From positions 2,033-14,718 of the forward strand of contig JAHFHJ010000011.1 in NCBI GenBank assembly GCA_023246985.1: a DNA stretch of 12,686 nucleotides, in the 5' to 3' direction. A program made the translations under genes and the position numbers. The stretch is from Candidatus Omnitrophota bacterium (lineage in GTDB: Bacteria > Omnitrophota > Omnitrophia > Omnitrophales > Aquincolibacteriaceae). The notes below the pieces were generated by a model. The model made no database searches. It saw only the letters and a program-made list of their open reading frames with translations, and was not told the DNA's origin. Of this stretch, positions 1-6,815 are shown piece after piece (positions within the stretch are counted from its first letter, which is position 1; every line of letters begins with the position of its first letter).

Positions 1-38
1 ATGCGGTACTAACGCGTGTATTGAAGCAATAAAACGGG

Positions 39-44
39 TATAAT
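39..44 (+). promoter_or_regulatory. Probable -10 box upstream of the FtsH-like gene
   Basis: A perfect TATAAT lies 59 bases before the ATG at 103, which would place transcription start near 51. No convincing -35 hexamer sits 16-18 bases upstream: TTGAAG at 21-26 is only 12 bases away, and there is no TG extension. The 102 bases before the gene hold nothing else clear. The gene's ribosome binding site is the AGGCGG at 91-96. Confidence 0.4.
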
Positions 45-102
45 CCTTGCTGTTTTCCGGGGGTAATCTCCCTTAACCTATTTTCAGAAAAGGCGGGTTC
101 TT

Positions 103-1761
103 ATGAATAAGTGGAGACGGTGGAAATTGTTCTGGATGGATCATTGGGTCAAGCTCGCGATCATTGCCGCATCGGTCCTCCTCGTCGGTTTTTCGATCTG
201 GGGGATGGCGTCCCTTGAAAGCTATTACCGCAACATCACTCTGGCGCAATTACCGCTTCAGATCCTGATGGTCATCCTCAATTCCGTGATCTTCGTGTAC
301 CTCTATATGGTCATCTTCCGGGGCGGGTTTTCGAAGCTGGATAAAAAGAATATCAAAGCTCATGATGTGGCCGTCAAGTTTTCGGATGTGATCGGAATCG
401 ATGAGGCGAAGGATGAGTGCTGGGAAGTCGTTCAGCTGATCCAGGACCACGCGCGTCTGAAGAGGATCGGCGGAAAGATTCTGCGGGGTATCCTTATGAT
501 GGGTCCTCCCGGATGCGGGAAAACCTATCTCGCGAAGGCGATCGCGACCGAAGCGGGGCTTCCGTTCCTTTCCATGGCGGCCAGCGAATTTAACGAGATC
601 TTTGTGGGGGTGGGGGCCAGTCGCGTGCGTCAACTTTTTAAAAAAGCGCAGAGACTTGCCTATGGCTTCGGCGGTTGCATTGTTTTTATTGACGAACTGG
701 ACGCGATGGGGCAGCGCCGGACCTTCAATCAGTTCGGAAGCGGAGAAGGCAATACCACCCAGAACCAGCTCCTCGTTGCCATGGATGGGTTGGGCGACCG
801 GTCCGAAAATATTATTGTGATCGGCGCAACCAACGCGGCGGAGGACATTCTGGATCCGGCGCTCTTGCGTCCGGGCCGTTTTGACCGCAAGGTCTACATC
901 AAAAAGCCGAGTCTCGAAGGCCGCGAGGCTCTTTTTCGCTACTATCTGAGCAAGGTCAAATACGAAGCGGCGATCGATTGCAAGCGTCTGGCGCGCAAGG
1001 CCGTGGATAAATCGCCGGCCGATATTGAAAATATTGTCAAAGAATCGGCGCTGATCGCCACGCGCAATAAAAAAGATGCCGTGGGGCTCAAGGACCTTTC
1101 CGAGGCGATCGAGCGTATTGAACTTGGCATGAAACAAAAGCTTACCGTCAATGCGCGCGAGCGTGAAATGACGGCTTACCATGAAACCGGACATCTGATC
1201 GCGACCTTTCTTTTACATCCGCGCGATGATGTTTTTAAAGCCTCGATCATTCCGAGGAAATCGTCGCTGGGGGTGGTTCATCCGACGGCGATCGAGGAGT
1301 GGCACGGACGAGATCGCGAGACCTTGCTTGCGGATATCAAGATCTGCCTTGCCGGTTATGCGGCCGAGAAGGTCAAGTTCAACACGACGACGACCGGCGT
1401 CACCTCGGATTTTAAACAAGCGATGCAACTCGCGCATTTCATGGTGTGGGTGCTGGGGATGGGGCCTTCCGGAATGATCGGGGATTATACGATCTACAAG
1501 GACGGCAATGCCCTTCTCCTCTCCGAGGACGTTAAGCTGCGTCTCAATCAGGATGCGGATAAGATCCTCAAGGATTGCATGACCGAAGTCGACGCGCTTT
1601 TGCGCAAAGAAAAGGATCTCTTCGAGCGGTTCTCGCATGAGCTTCTCCAGAAAAATGAGCTGGATTACGACGAAATCGAAGCGATCTTCAATGAATTCGG
1701 CAAAACCAATCCGAGGCATTTTGGCAATTACGCGCCCGGCCATGAGCCGCCGAAGGTCTAG
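103..1761 (+). CDS. ftsH: FtsH-like membrane AAA+ ATPase / M41 zinc metalloprotease, compact form
   Basis: This is an ATP-dependent membrane protease of the FtsH type, which unfolds membrane and cytosolic proteins and degrades them in a hexameric ring. Two hydrophobic segments (about residues 17-36 and 51-73) precede the AAA+ domain. Visible motifs are Walker A GPPGCGKT (134-141), pore-loop FVG (167-169), Walker B IVFIDELDA (193-201) and the second region of homology around DPALLRPGRF (251-260), with arginines 257 and 260 where arginine fingers sit. The M41 domain has the zinc site HETGH (360-364) and a likely third ligand Asp436 in TTTTGVTSD. At 552 residues it is shorter than the usual 600-700, because only about 14 residues separate the two membrane segments and the C-terminal tail is short. 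The start is the ATG following AGGCGG at 91-96. The stop lies 3 bases before the next reading frame, so co-transcription with the lipoprotein is likely. The catalytic residues look intact. Whether it is the main FtsH or a specialised paralogue cannot be decided here. Confidence 0.93.
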   Translation: MNKWRRWKLFWMDHWVKLAIIAASVLLVGFSIWGMASLESYYRNITLAQLPLQILMVILNSVIFVYLYMVIFRGGFSKLDKKNIKAHDVAVKFSDVIGIDEAKDECWEVVQLIQDHARLKRIGGKILRGILMMGPPGCGKTYLAKAIATEAGLPFLSMAASEFNEIFVGVGASRVRQLFKKAQRLAYGFGGCIVFIDELDAMGQRRTFNQFGSGEGNTTQNQLLVAMDGLGDRSENIIVIGATNAAEDILDPALLRPGRFDRKVYIKKPSLEGREALFRYYLSKVKYEAAIDCKRLARKAVDKSPADIENIVKESALIATRNKKDAVGLKDLSEAIERIELGMKQKLTVNAREREMTAYHETGHLIATFLLHPRDDVFKASIIPRKSSLGVVHPTAIEEWHGRDRETLLADIKICLAGYAAEKVKFNTTTTGVTSDFKQAMQLAHFMVWVLGMGPSGMIGDYTIYKDGNALLLSEDVKLRLNQDADKILKDCMTEVDALLRKEKDLFERFSHELLQKNELDYDEIEAIFNEFGKTNPRHFGNYAPGHEPPKV

Positions 1762-1764
1762 ATC

Positions 1765-3234
1765 TTGGATCTGAAAAAAAGCCCCGCCGCTTTCCGTAAG
1801 TGCAACGGGCGACGGTCAACGCGCAGCGTCAAAGTTCAAAATAAGTTCGTGGTTCGTTGCGCGTTGCGCGTTGCGCGGAAATGGTGCCTGACCCCTTTAT
1901 GGGTCCTTCCCCTCCTTTTTCCGGGCTGCGGTTCCGCGACCTACCCGGAGGCACGGTGCAAGGAAGCGCTCCGGGAAATCGCTCTTAAGGAATACAAGAT
2001 CCCCCACATCGAGGTTGAGTTCTCGGGAACGACGCTGGGAGTGTTCCTGCCCCTGGATCATCTCTTTGCCGCCGATCTTAAAACGGCGCTCATAAGCGGA
2101 AAAGTCACGGATATGGAAAGTCTTTTCCAACCGACCGAAGAGGCGGTCAATAAGGTCGAAGATATCCTTTTTTCCATGGCACGGGTCATGCTGAGTACGG
2201 ATAAAAAGATAGAATTCTATTTTCTGCAGGCGACGGATATTGAGAAAAGCGGCATGGATCTGACTTTTATGGGGCAGATCGATGATCTGAAACGGGTCCG
2301 GTTTTGGGACATCCCGCGCAGCGAATACCGCAAGCGCATCATTCACGATCTTCGCATGAACCGCGCCGCGATCTGGCACCGGCCCGTGCGACATTTTTTT
2401 AGGGATCTCAACGAAGCCGCGCTAGGCGATATTCAAACCCGTTATTTCCTCAAGACTTCTCAGGCCAAATGGACGCGAGAGTTTTTCTTTGCGGACGCGC
2501 AAGGAGCGCCCTTGCGGAATGGCCGCGCGAAATGGACCCTTCTGGAGACAAAAAGCATTCCCATTCAAGACAACGAGGTCGTGGTTTACGCCAAGGCCGA
2601 GGCAGCGCCCCAAAATCCAAAGGATATCGGCGTGAAGCCCCAGCGGATGGAATATCTTTTCCAGATCTCAACGGTCGGGGATACGGAAAAGATACGCCGC
2701 ATTATCCCTTTGGCCTATCTCGAGGATAAGACTACAGTTCCGGATTTCACGTTTACCCGGGAGATGATCGCGAAAAGTCTCCCCCAGTGGGAAGCAGAAT
2801 TCAAAACGCCCAATATCACGATGGGGGATTTTCTTGCGCGTCAGCTCACGCGCCGGTTCCAGGCGTTCGCCTCCGAAAATGAACGGATCTACAACACTTT
2901 TGAGAGCGTCAAGCTTGTGGTCCGGTTTGAGCTACAACCCAAGCCGCATTTTATTTTTAACGCCGCCGCTCCCTTGCGCGGAACCCATGCGAGCGCTTAT
3001 GTTCCGGGACAGGGCGTTCATGAGGATGTGCTCTACTTTTGGGACCTCGTGGCCCGGGAATTTGTGGAGGTGTTGCACAGTTACGGCTTTCAGGATTACA
3101 AATCCATGGAATTCCAGCTTTTCCAGGACGGGAAGCTCTTAACCTGGACCGCGACACGGGAAGATCTCGATCTTTTCCGGCACAAGAGAAAATCTCTTAA
3201 AGACATTCTCGTTCTGTCGGTCGCCCAGAGCTGA
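1765..3234 (+). CDS. Probable lipoprotein of unknown function
   Basis: I do not recognise this family. From TTG 1765 the frame is 489 codons. It has a hydrophobic stretch ending in LPLLFPGC, with Cys55 as a probable lipobox cysteine (Phe at -3 is not ideal), so the mature protein would be lipid-anchored outside the inner membrane. The start is uncertain. TTG 1765 has an AAGG at 1753-1756 at good spacing but gives a long basic leader. GTG 1849 or TTG 1864 would give a normal-length signal peptide but have no visible ribosome binding site. The first 40 or so codons run through repeat DNA (1801-1898). The body is soluble, mixed alpha/beta, with no recognised catalytic motif. Regions around residues 130-195 and 425-485 share a similar order of helix, strand and charged helix, possibly an old duplication. 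It follows the FtsH-like gene by 3 bases, so it may act in envelope protein quality control; that is inference from position only. Confidence 0.75.
   Translation: MDLKKSPAAFRKCNGRRSTRSVKVQNKFVVRCALRVARKWCLTPLWVLPLLFPGCGSATYPEARCKEALREIALKEYKIPHIEVEFSGTTLGVFLPLDHLFAADLKTALISGKVTDMESLFQPTEEAVNKVEDILFSMARVMLSTDKKIEFYFLQATDIEKSGMDLTFMGQIDDLKRVRFWDIPRSEYRKRIIHDLRMNRAAIWHRPVRHFFRDLNEAALGDIQTRYFLKTSQAKWTREFFFADAQGAPLRNGRAKWTLLETKSIPIQDNEVVVYAKAEAAPQNPKDIGVKPQRMEYLFQISTVGDTEKIRRIIPLAYLEDKTTVPDFTFTREMIAKSLPQWEAEFKTPNITMGDFLARQLTRRFQAFASENERIYNTFESVKLVVRFELQPKPHFIFNAAAPLRGTHASAYVPGQGVHEDVLYFWDLVAREFVEVLHSYGFQDYKSMEFQLFQDGKLLTWTATREDLDLFRHKRKSLKDILVLSVAQS
1801..1898 (+). repeat. Short-repeat patch with 7-bp tandem repeat and GGTGCCTGACCCC motif
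   Basis: CGTTGCG is repeated three times without gaps at 1855-1875. CAACGCGC at 1817-1824 is the inverse of GCGCGTTG at 1859-1866, so the patch can fold back. It is followed at 1879-1898 by AAATGGTGCCTGACCCCTTT, a motif type that I recall as a recurrent interspersed repeat in several bacterial genomes (from memory, not searched). The patch is read through in frame by the lipoprotein gene, and the last motif encodes KWCLTPL in its signal peptide. Confidence 0.6.
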
Positions 3235-3249
3235 AGTCCCCACCTTTTT

Positions 3250-3278
3250 CTTTACCGCTCTCGGTGGGGTGGTATAAT
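3250..3278 (+). promoter_or_regulatory. Extended -10 promoter for the rubrerythrin-aldolase unit
   Basis: TGGTATAAT at 3270-3278 is a perfect extended -10 (TGnTATAAT). A weak -35 such as TTTACC (3251-3256) lies 16 bases upstream. Transcription would begin near 3285, about 70 bases before the rubrerythrin ATG. A perfect 7-bp inverted repeat, CCCCACC (3238-3244) and GGTGGGG (3263-3269), spans the -35 and spacer region and ends directly beside the -10. It could be an operator, or the stem of a hairpin ending the lipoprotein transcript, but it lacks a following T-run. Confidence 0.65.
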
Positions 3279-3353
3279 GACCTCTGTTTCGGAAGGAAGC
3301 TCCCCCTTCTCGATCCTCTTCCGGCGGCATTTTTTGAAATTCAGAAGATCCTT

Positions 3354-3941
3354 ATGACAAATTTTAAAGGCAGCAAGACGGCGGAAAATCTTATGAAAGC
3401 GTTCGCGGGAGAGTCCCAGGCCCGGATGCGTTATGGCTATTACTCCAAGATCGCCCTGAAAGAAGGCTATCGCCAGATCTCGAATATTTTTCAGGAGACC
3501 TCGGATAACGAAAAGGAACACGCGAAGCTTTTTTACACTCAACTGATTAAACACGAATTGAACGAAAATCCCGTGGACATCCGCGCGGGTTATCCGGTGG
3601 CGATGGGCGATACGCTCCAGAACCTCCGCTATGCCGCCCTGGGTGAAAAGGAAGAATGGACGGATCTTTATCCCTCTTTTGCCGCGATCGCCGATCAGGA
3701 GGGTTTTGCGGACGTCGCGAAAACCTTCAAGCATGTGGCGATGGTCGAAAAACGCCACGAAGAACGCTACAACAAGCTCCATAACGCGCTGGAACATCAC
3801 AAACTTTTCGTCAAGGATGGCAAAGTCTCCTGGAAATGTCTCGAGTGCGGGTATATCGTCGAGGCTTCCAAAGCGCCCGAGCGCTGTCCGGTCTGCGATC
3901 ATCCTCAAGGACATTTCGAGATCTGGATCGAAAATTATTAA
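3354..3941 (+). CDS. rbr: Rubrerythrin
   Basis: Rubrerythrin is a cytoplasmic di-iron protein that reduces hydrogen peroxide in anaerobes and microaerophiles, taking electrons through a rubredoxin-like domain. The 195-residue product has the full family layout. The four-helix ferritin-like domain carries the expected iron ligands Glu20, Glu53 and His56 (ExxH), Glu98 and Glu101 (GEKEEW), and Glu132 and His135 (ExxH). The C-terminal rubredoxin domain has two CxxC pairs (Cys162/165 and Cys178/181). I start it at ATG 3354 because TNFKGSKTAENL matches the normal N-terminus. The frame is open back to 3264, but that start lies inside the promoter region and adds 30 residues not seen in the family. 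AGAAG just upstream is a modest ribosome binding site. The aldolase gene follows 33 bases later and is probably in the same transcript. Confidence 0.96.
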   Translation: MTNFKGSKTAENLMKAFAGESQARMRYGYYSKIALKEGYRQISNIFQETSDNEKEHAKLFYTQLIKHELNENPVDIRAGYPVAMGDTLQNLRYAALGEKEEWTDLYPSFAAIADQEGFADVAKTFKHVAMVEKRHEERYNKLHNALEHHKLFVKDGKVSWKCLECGYIVEASKAPERCPVCDHPQGHFEIWIENY

Positions 3942-3974
3942 TATCGAATCCACCCGCCCTCAGGAGATAAAACG

Positions 3975-4982
3975 ATGATCTCATACCAACGGCTTGGTTT
4001 TGTGAATACGCGCGAAATGTTCCAAAAGGCCTTTCAAGGGGGCTATGCGGTCCCGGCCTATAATTTCAACAATCTGGAGCAAATCCAGGCGATCGTGATG
4101 GCTTGCGTGGAAACGCAGTCGCCGGTGATCCTCCAGGTCTCCAGCGGCGCCAGGAAATACGCCCATCAGGTCCTGCTTCAGTACCTGGGGCAAGGCGCGG
4201 TGGAAATGATGAAGGCTTACGCGAAAGAAAAAGGACTCAAGCCCGTTCCGATGGCGCTTCACCTCGATCATGGCGACACTTTCGAACTTGCGAAGTCCTG
4301 CATTGAATCCGGTTTTTCATCCGTGATGATCGACGGGTCGCATCTTCCGTTCGAAAAGAATATCGAACTCACGAAGCAGGTCGGCGATTTTGCCCACAAG
4401 AAGGACGTCACCGTTGAGGGAGAGCTCGGCGTACTCGCGGGGATCGAGGACGATGTCCGCGCGGAGCACTCGACTTATACGGATCCTAACGATGTCGTGA
4501 AATTCGTGAAAGAGACGCATGTGGATTCGCTCGCGATCTCGATCGGGACTTCGCATGGCGCGAACAAATTCAAGCCGGCGCAATGCGCGCGGAACGCGGA
4601 CGGGATCCTTATCCCGCCGCCCTTGCGCTTCGACATTCTGGAAGAGATTGAACGGAAGATCCCCGGTTTTCCGATCGTGCTCCACGGCGCTTCGTCGGTT
4701 CCTGCGGAGGCGGTCAAGATCATCAATGAGAACGGGGGCGCGCTTAAGGATTCCGTGGGAATCCCGGAGGAACAATTGCGCAAAGCCGCGAAATCCGCGG
4801 TGTGCAAAGTCAATATCGACTCCGACGGCCGTCTGTGGATGACCGCCGCCATCCGTAAAATTTTCAAGGAAAAACCCGCGGAGTTCGATCCGCGAAAGTA
4901 TTTGGGACCCGCGCGCGACGCGCTGAGGGCCATGTACAAACACAAAAATCAGGATGTTTTGGGTTCGGCTGGAAGAGCATAA
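3975..4982 (+). CDS. fba: Class II fructose-bisphosphate aldolase
   Basis: The enzyme interconverts fructose 1,6-bisphosphate with dihydroxyacetone phosphate and glyceraldehyde 3-phosphate in glycolysis and gluconeogenesis, in the cytoplasm, using zinc. The 335-residue product shows the class II barrel signatures: LHLDHGDT (95-102), with catalytic Asp98 and zinc ligand His99; MIDGSHLPFEKN (118-129); VEGELG (147-152); zinc ligands His194 in GTSHG and His237 in LHGASS; and NIDSDGR (280-286) for substrate phosphate binding. The ATG follows a strong AGGAG at 3962-3966. The N-terminus (YQRLGFVNTREMF) matches the aldolase subgroup seen in spirochaetes and other anaerobes, from memory. It is complete. 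It sits 33 bases after rubrerythrin, likely in one operon. A structured repeat begins just after the stop. Confidence 0.96.
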   Translation: MISYQRLGFVNTREMFQKAFQGGYAVPAYNFNNLEQIQAIVMACVETQSPVILQVSSGARKYAHQVLLQYLGQGAVEMMKAYAKEKGLKPVPMALHLDHGDTFELAKSCIESGFSSVMIDGSHLPFEKNIELTKQVGDFAHKKDVTVEGELGVLAGIEDDVRAEHSTYTDPNDVVKFVKETHVDSLAISIGTSHGANKFKPAQCARNADGILIPPPLRFDILEEIERKIPGFPIVLHGASSVPAEAVKIINENGGALKDSVGIPEEQLRKAAKSAVCKVNIDSDGRLWMTAAIRKIFKEKPAEFDPRKYLGPARDALRAMYKHKNQDVLGSAGRA

Positions 4983-4988
4983 GCTTAA

Positions 4989-5134
4989 AGGGGGACAGTC
5001 CCCCTCATACCGCGTTCCATCCCGCCAGAGGCAGGATGGGGCAATCCCGACGACCGTCGATGAAGAGAAAATTAAAGTCGGGATAGAATCAAAGGGAGAA
5101 CGGTGCTCAAAGCATTCAAGGGACTGTCCCCTTC
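4989..5134 (-). repeat. Structured intergenic repeat, copy 1 (minus orientation)
   Basis: The gap 4983-5153 has no gene and consists almost entirely of this element. Read on the minus strand from 5090 to 4989 it has four parts. Hairpin H1 pairs CCCGAC (complement of 5077-5082) with GTCGGG (complement of 5046-5051). A linker ATTGCC follows. Hairpin H2 (5017-5039) has CCATCC/GGATGG, one wobble, GCC/GGC and a three-base loop. Then come GGTAT and GGGGGACTGTCCCCC. About 41 of 46 bases of the H1 part match the copy at 7841-7890. A second, inverted copy of the GGGGACAGTCCC end lies at 5119-5134, so the patch is bracketed by inverted ends (4989-5005 and 5119-5134). The palindromic end could also terminate the aldolase transcript, although no T-run follows. 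Confidence 0.8.
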
Positions 5135-5153
5135 AACTTAAAGGAGTGTTTCT

Positions 5154-5537
5154 ATGAAGAAAGCAATCTTGGTATTTGTGGCAGGGGTCGTGTTAGCGCT
5201 TTCGGTCTCAGCGCCGGCGTTTGCTGAAGAAACACAGAAAAATGAAATGCCGGAAATGGCCGCGGATAAGCCGAGGGGAATGCCGATGCCCGGGATGGAG
5301 AAAAAATGTTGTTCCATGATGGGAAAAGCCCAAATGGTCGCGACGGAGGAAGGCGGCGTGATCGTGCTCGCGGGGAGCAAACTCATGAAGTATGACGCGG
5401 ACCTGAACCTTGTTAAAGAAGCCGAAGCGCCTATGCCGATGCCTCCCCTGGGCGGCAAACAGTGTCCCATGATGGGAAAAATGACGGGGAAGGACGCGGC
5501 GCCGGCGACTTCTGAATCTCAAGAAGGGACGATATAA
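5154..5537 (+). CDS. Secreted methionine-rich protein, probable soft-metal binder
   Basis: The 127-residue product begins with a clear Sec signal peptide cleaved after AFA (residue 24), so it is exported to the periplasm or beyond. The mature part has 14 methionines in 103 residues, and three cysteines (52, 53, 104). Two motifs match in register at 10 of 16 positions: MPMPGMEKKCCSMMGK (43-58) and MPMPPLGGKQCPMMGK (94-109). They flank about 35 residues (GGVIVLAGSKLMKYDADLN) that look like one beta-propeller blade or a small beta domain. Met-rich and Cys-Met clusters of this kind bind Cu(I) or Ag(I) in known periplasmic copper proteins, so a metal-binding role is a reasonable inference, not shown. 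The family is not one I can name. The start follows AAGGAG at 5140-5145. The next gene begins 23 bases after the stop, which suggests co-transcription. Confidence 0.85.
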   Translation: MKKAILVFVAGVVLALSVSAPAFAEETQKNEMPEMAADKPRGMPMPGMEKKCCSMMGKAQMVATEEGGVIVLAGSKLMKYDADLNLVKEAEAPMPMPPLGGKQCPMMGKMTGKDAAPATSESQEGTI

Positions 5538-5560
5538 GTTATCCAGGAAAAGGCCTTTTT

Positions 5561-6790
5561 ATGAAAAAAAAGATAGGTCTCGGGGTCGTTCTTGGCCTGT
5601 TTCTTTCTCAGACGCTTTTCTTCGGGGCGGTGACCCTGACGGACCTCCGACTCCCGAAGGATTTCTCCCCGTCCCAATCTTCCTATGCGAAGATCGTAAC
5701 GGTCCGGGAGAATGCTCAATATCCCGGGTTTCTGACCTTTTCAGTTACATCGCCGCATGGCAGCTACAGGGTGCAGGGTTTGACGAATCTCCGTAAGTGT
5801 CTCCGTGAGATCGATGTGATCGAGCGGCTGAATGCCCGTGAGAGCACCGGAGGCGGGATCGCGAACGGCGCGGTCGATTCGATCAAGGATACGGGAACCG
5901 GGTTGAAAAATCTGGTGGTCCATCCCGTGGATTCTGTGAGCGGGATCGGCAAGGGGGTCGGAAAGTTGGGGGGGAAGATTGGCGGCGTTTTCCGAAAGAA
6001 GGAAGAAGGAGAAAAAGGAGATAGTTTTTTAAGTTCCACGAAGCGCCAGCTTGCCAAAGAACTGGGCGTGGATGTTTACAGCCGCAATCTTCAACTTCAG
6101 GAAAAACTGGATTCGACGGCCAAGGCCCGCATGGGCGGCCGGGGCATCGTCGCGGTTGCGACTTTTTTTATGCCGGTCGGACTCTTCACTTCGGCGGTCA
6201 TGACGGTGAGTACGATCAATAACGCTGCCGACCGGCTGGTGAATGACAGTGACCGCGTCGATCTTTATACATTGAATCAAAAGGCGCTCCTGGGTCTGGG
6301 TTTTCCAAAGGAGAAAGTGGCGCGGTTCCTGAATCATCCCTATTACACGCCCAGAGAGATCACCTATTTCCGTTTTTATCTTGAAAAGCTCAAGCGCGTT
6401 CAGGGATTCGAAGCGCTTCTGGATGCGGCCCTCGCGGCTGTTACGGAGATTCCGGCGGATAAGATCCTTCATGAGACACAGATCGCCGCGGATTCCGTGG
6501 GGGATGCCCCCCGGGCGATGAAACTTGCCCTGATCCCGGAGGGGATCGTTTTTTCAAATGAGGATAAGGTCGCACTGATCACGGCCTACGATTTTCTGGA
6601 TCATTCCGCTCTCGGCAACCGTGTGACTGAGACAGTCATCAGTTTCCGCAAAACCTTGGGGAAAAGATCCGCCGAAATCTGGAACGGAGGCGCTGTCACA
6701 TCAGGATTCGGGGGTGTGACGCTTCTCAAGGGCATCCAGGTTCAGCGTATGTGCCTTTTTGAATCGACTGGGCTCCAAGCGGCGCTTTGA
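5561..6790 (+). CDS. Exported glycine-rich protein of unknown function
   Basis: The 409-residue product has an N-terminal signal peptide (about 1-23, cut near FFGA) and is probably exported. Residues 97-145 are glycine-rich and alternately hydrophobic (VVHPVDSVSGIGKGVGKLGG), then a charged patch, then a conserved-looking block LAKELGVDVYSRNLQLQEKLD (about 164-184). A second hydrophobic stretch at 194-218 may insert in or lie on a membrane. The C-terminal half is helical without recognised catalytic motifs. The HPVDSVSGIGKGVG plus GVDVYSxNxxLQ pattern recalls uncharacterised conserved proteins of other Gram-negative bacteria, from memory. AGGAAAAGG at 5545-5553 precedes the ATG and overlaps the palindrome AAAAGGCCTTTT. 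It lies between the Met-rich protein gene (23 bases upstream) and the epimerase gene (25 bases downstream), so all three are probably one transcript. Function unknown. Confidence 0.85.
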   Translation: MKKKIGLGVVLGLFLSQTLFFGAVTLTDLRLPKDFSPSQSSYAKIVTVRENAQYPGFLTFSVTSPHGSYRVQGLTNLRKCLREIDVIERLNARESTGGGIANGAVDSIKDTGTGLKNLVVHPVDSVSGIGKGVGKLGGKIGGVFRKKEEGEKGDSFLSSTKRQLAKELGVDVYSRNLQLQEKLDSTAKARMGGRGIVAVATFFMPVGLFTSAVMTVSTINNAADRLVNDSDRVDLYTLNQKALLGLGFPKEKVARFLNHPYYTPREITYFRFYLEKLKRVQGFEALLDAALAAVTEIPADKILHETQIAADSVGDAPRAMKLALIPEGIVFSNEDKVALITAYDFLDHSALGNRVTETVISFRKTLGKRSAEIWNGGAVTSGFGGVTLLKGIQVQRMCLFESTGLQAAL

Positions 6791-6815
6791 CCGAATCCTT
6801 AAAAGGTCCCTATTC

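Noticed and set aside
51..80. Attenuator hairpin GGGGG..TCCC before the FtsH-like gene
   Set aside because: The stem is only three or four pairs with no T-run or leader peptide.
250..1194. Minus-strand open frame of 314 codons
   Set aside because: It is antisense to the FtsH-like AAA+ domain; the plus frame carries every catalytic motif.
2469..2729. Small plus-strand frame inside the lipoprotein gene
   Set aside because: An out-of-frame shadow without a ribosome binding site, and of arginine-rich composition typical of shifted high-GC coding.
3252..3953. Minus-strand open frame of 233 codons
   Set aside because: It is the antisense shadow of rubrerythrin, whose iron ligands and CxxC pairs are all in the plus frame.
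6759..6815. Upstream in-frame start for the epimerase
   Set aside because: It overlaps the preceding gene and adds basic residues before the Rossmann fold; ATG 6816 has a better ribosome binding site and a normal family N-terminus.
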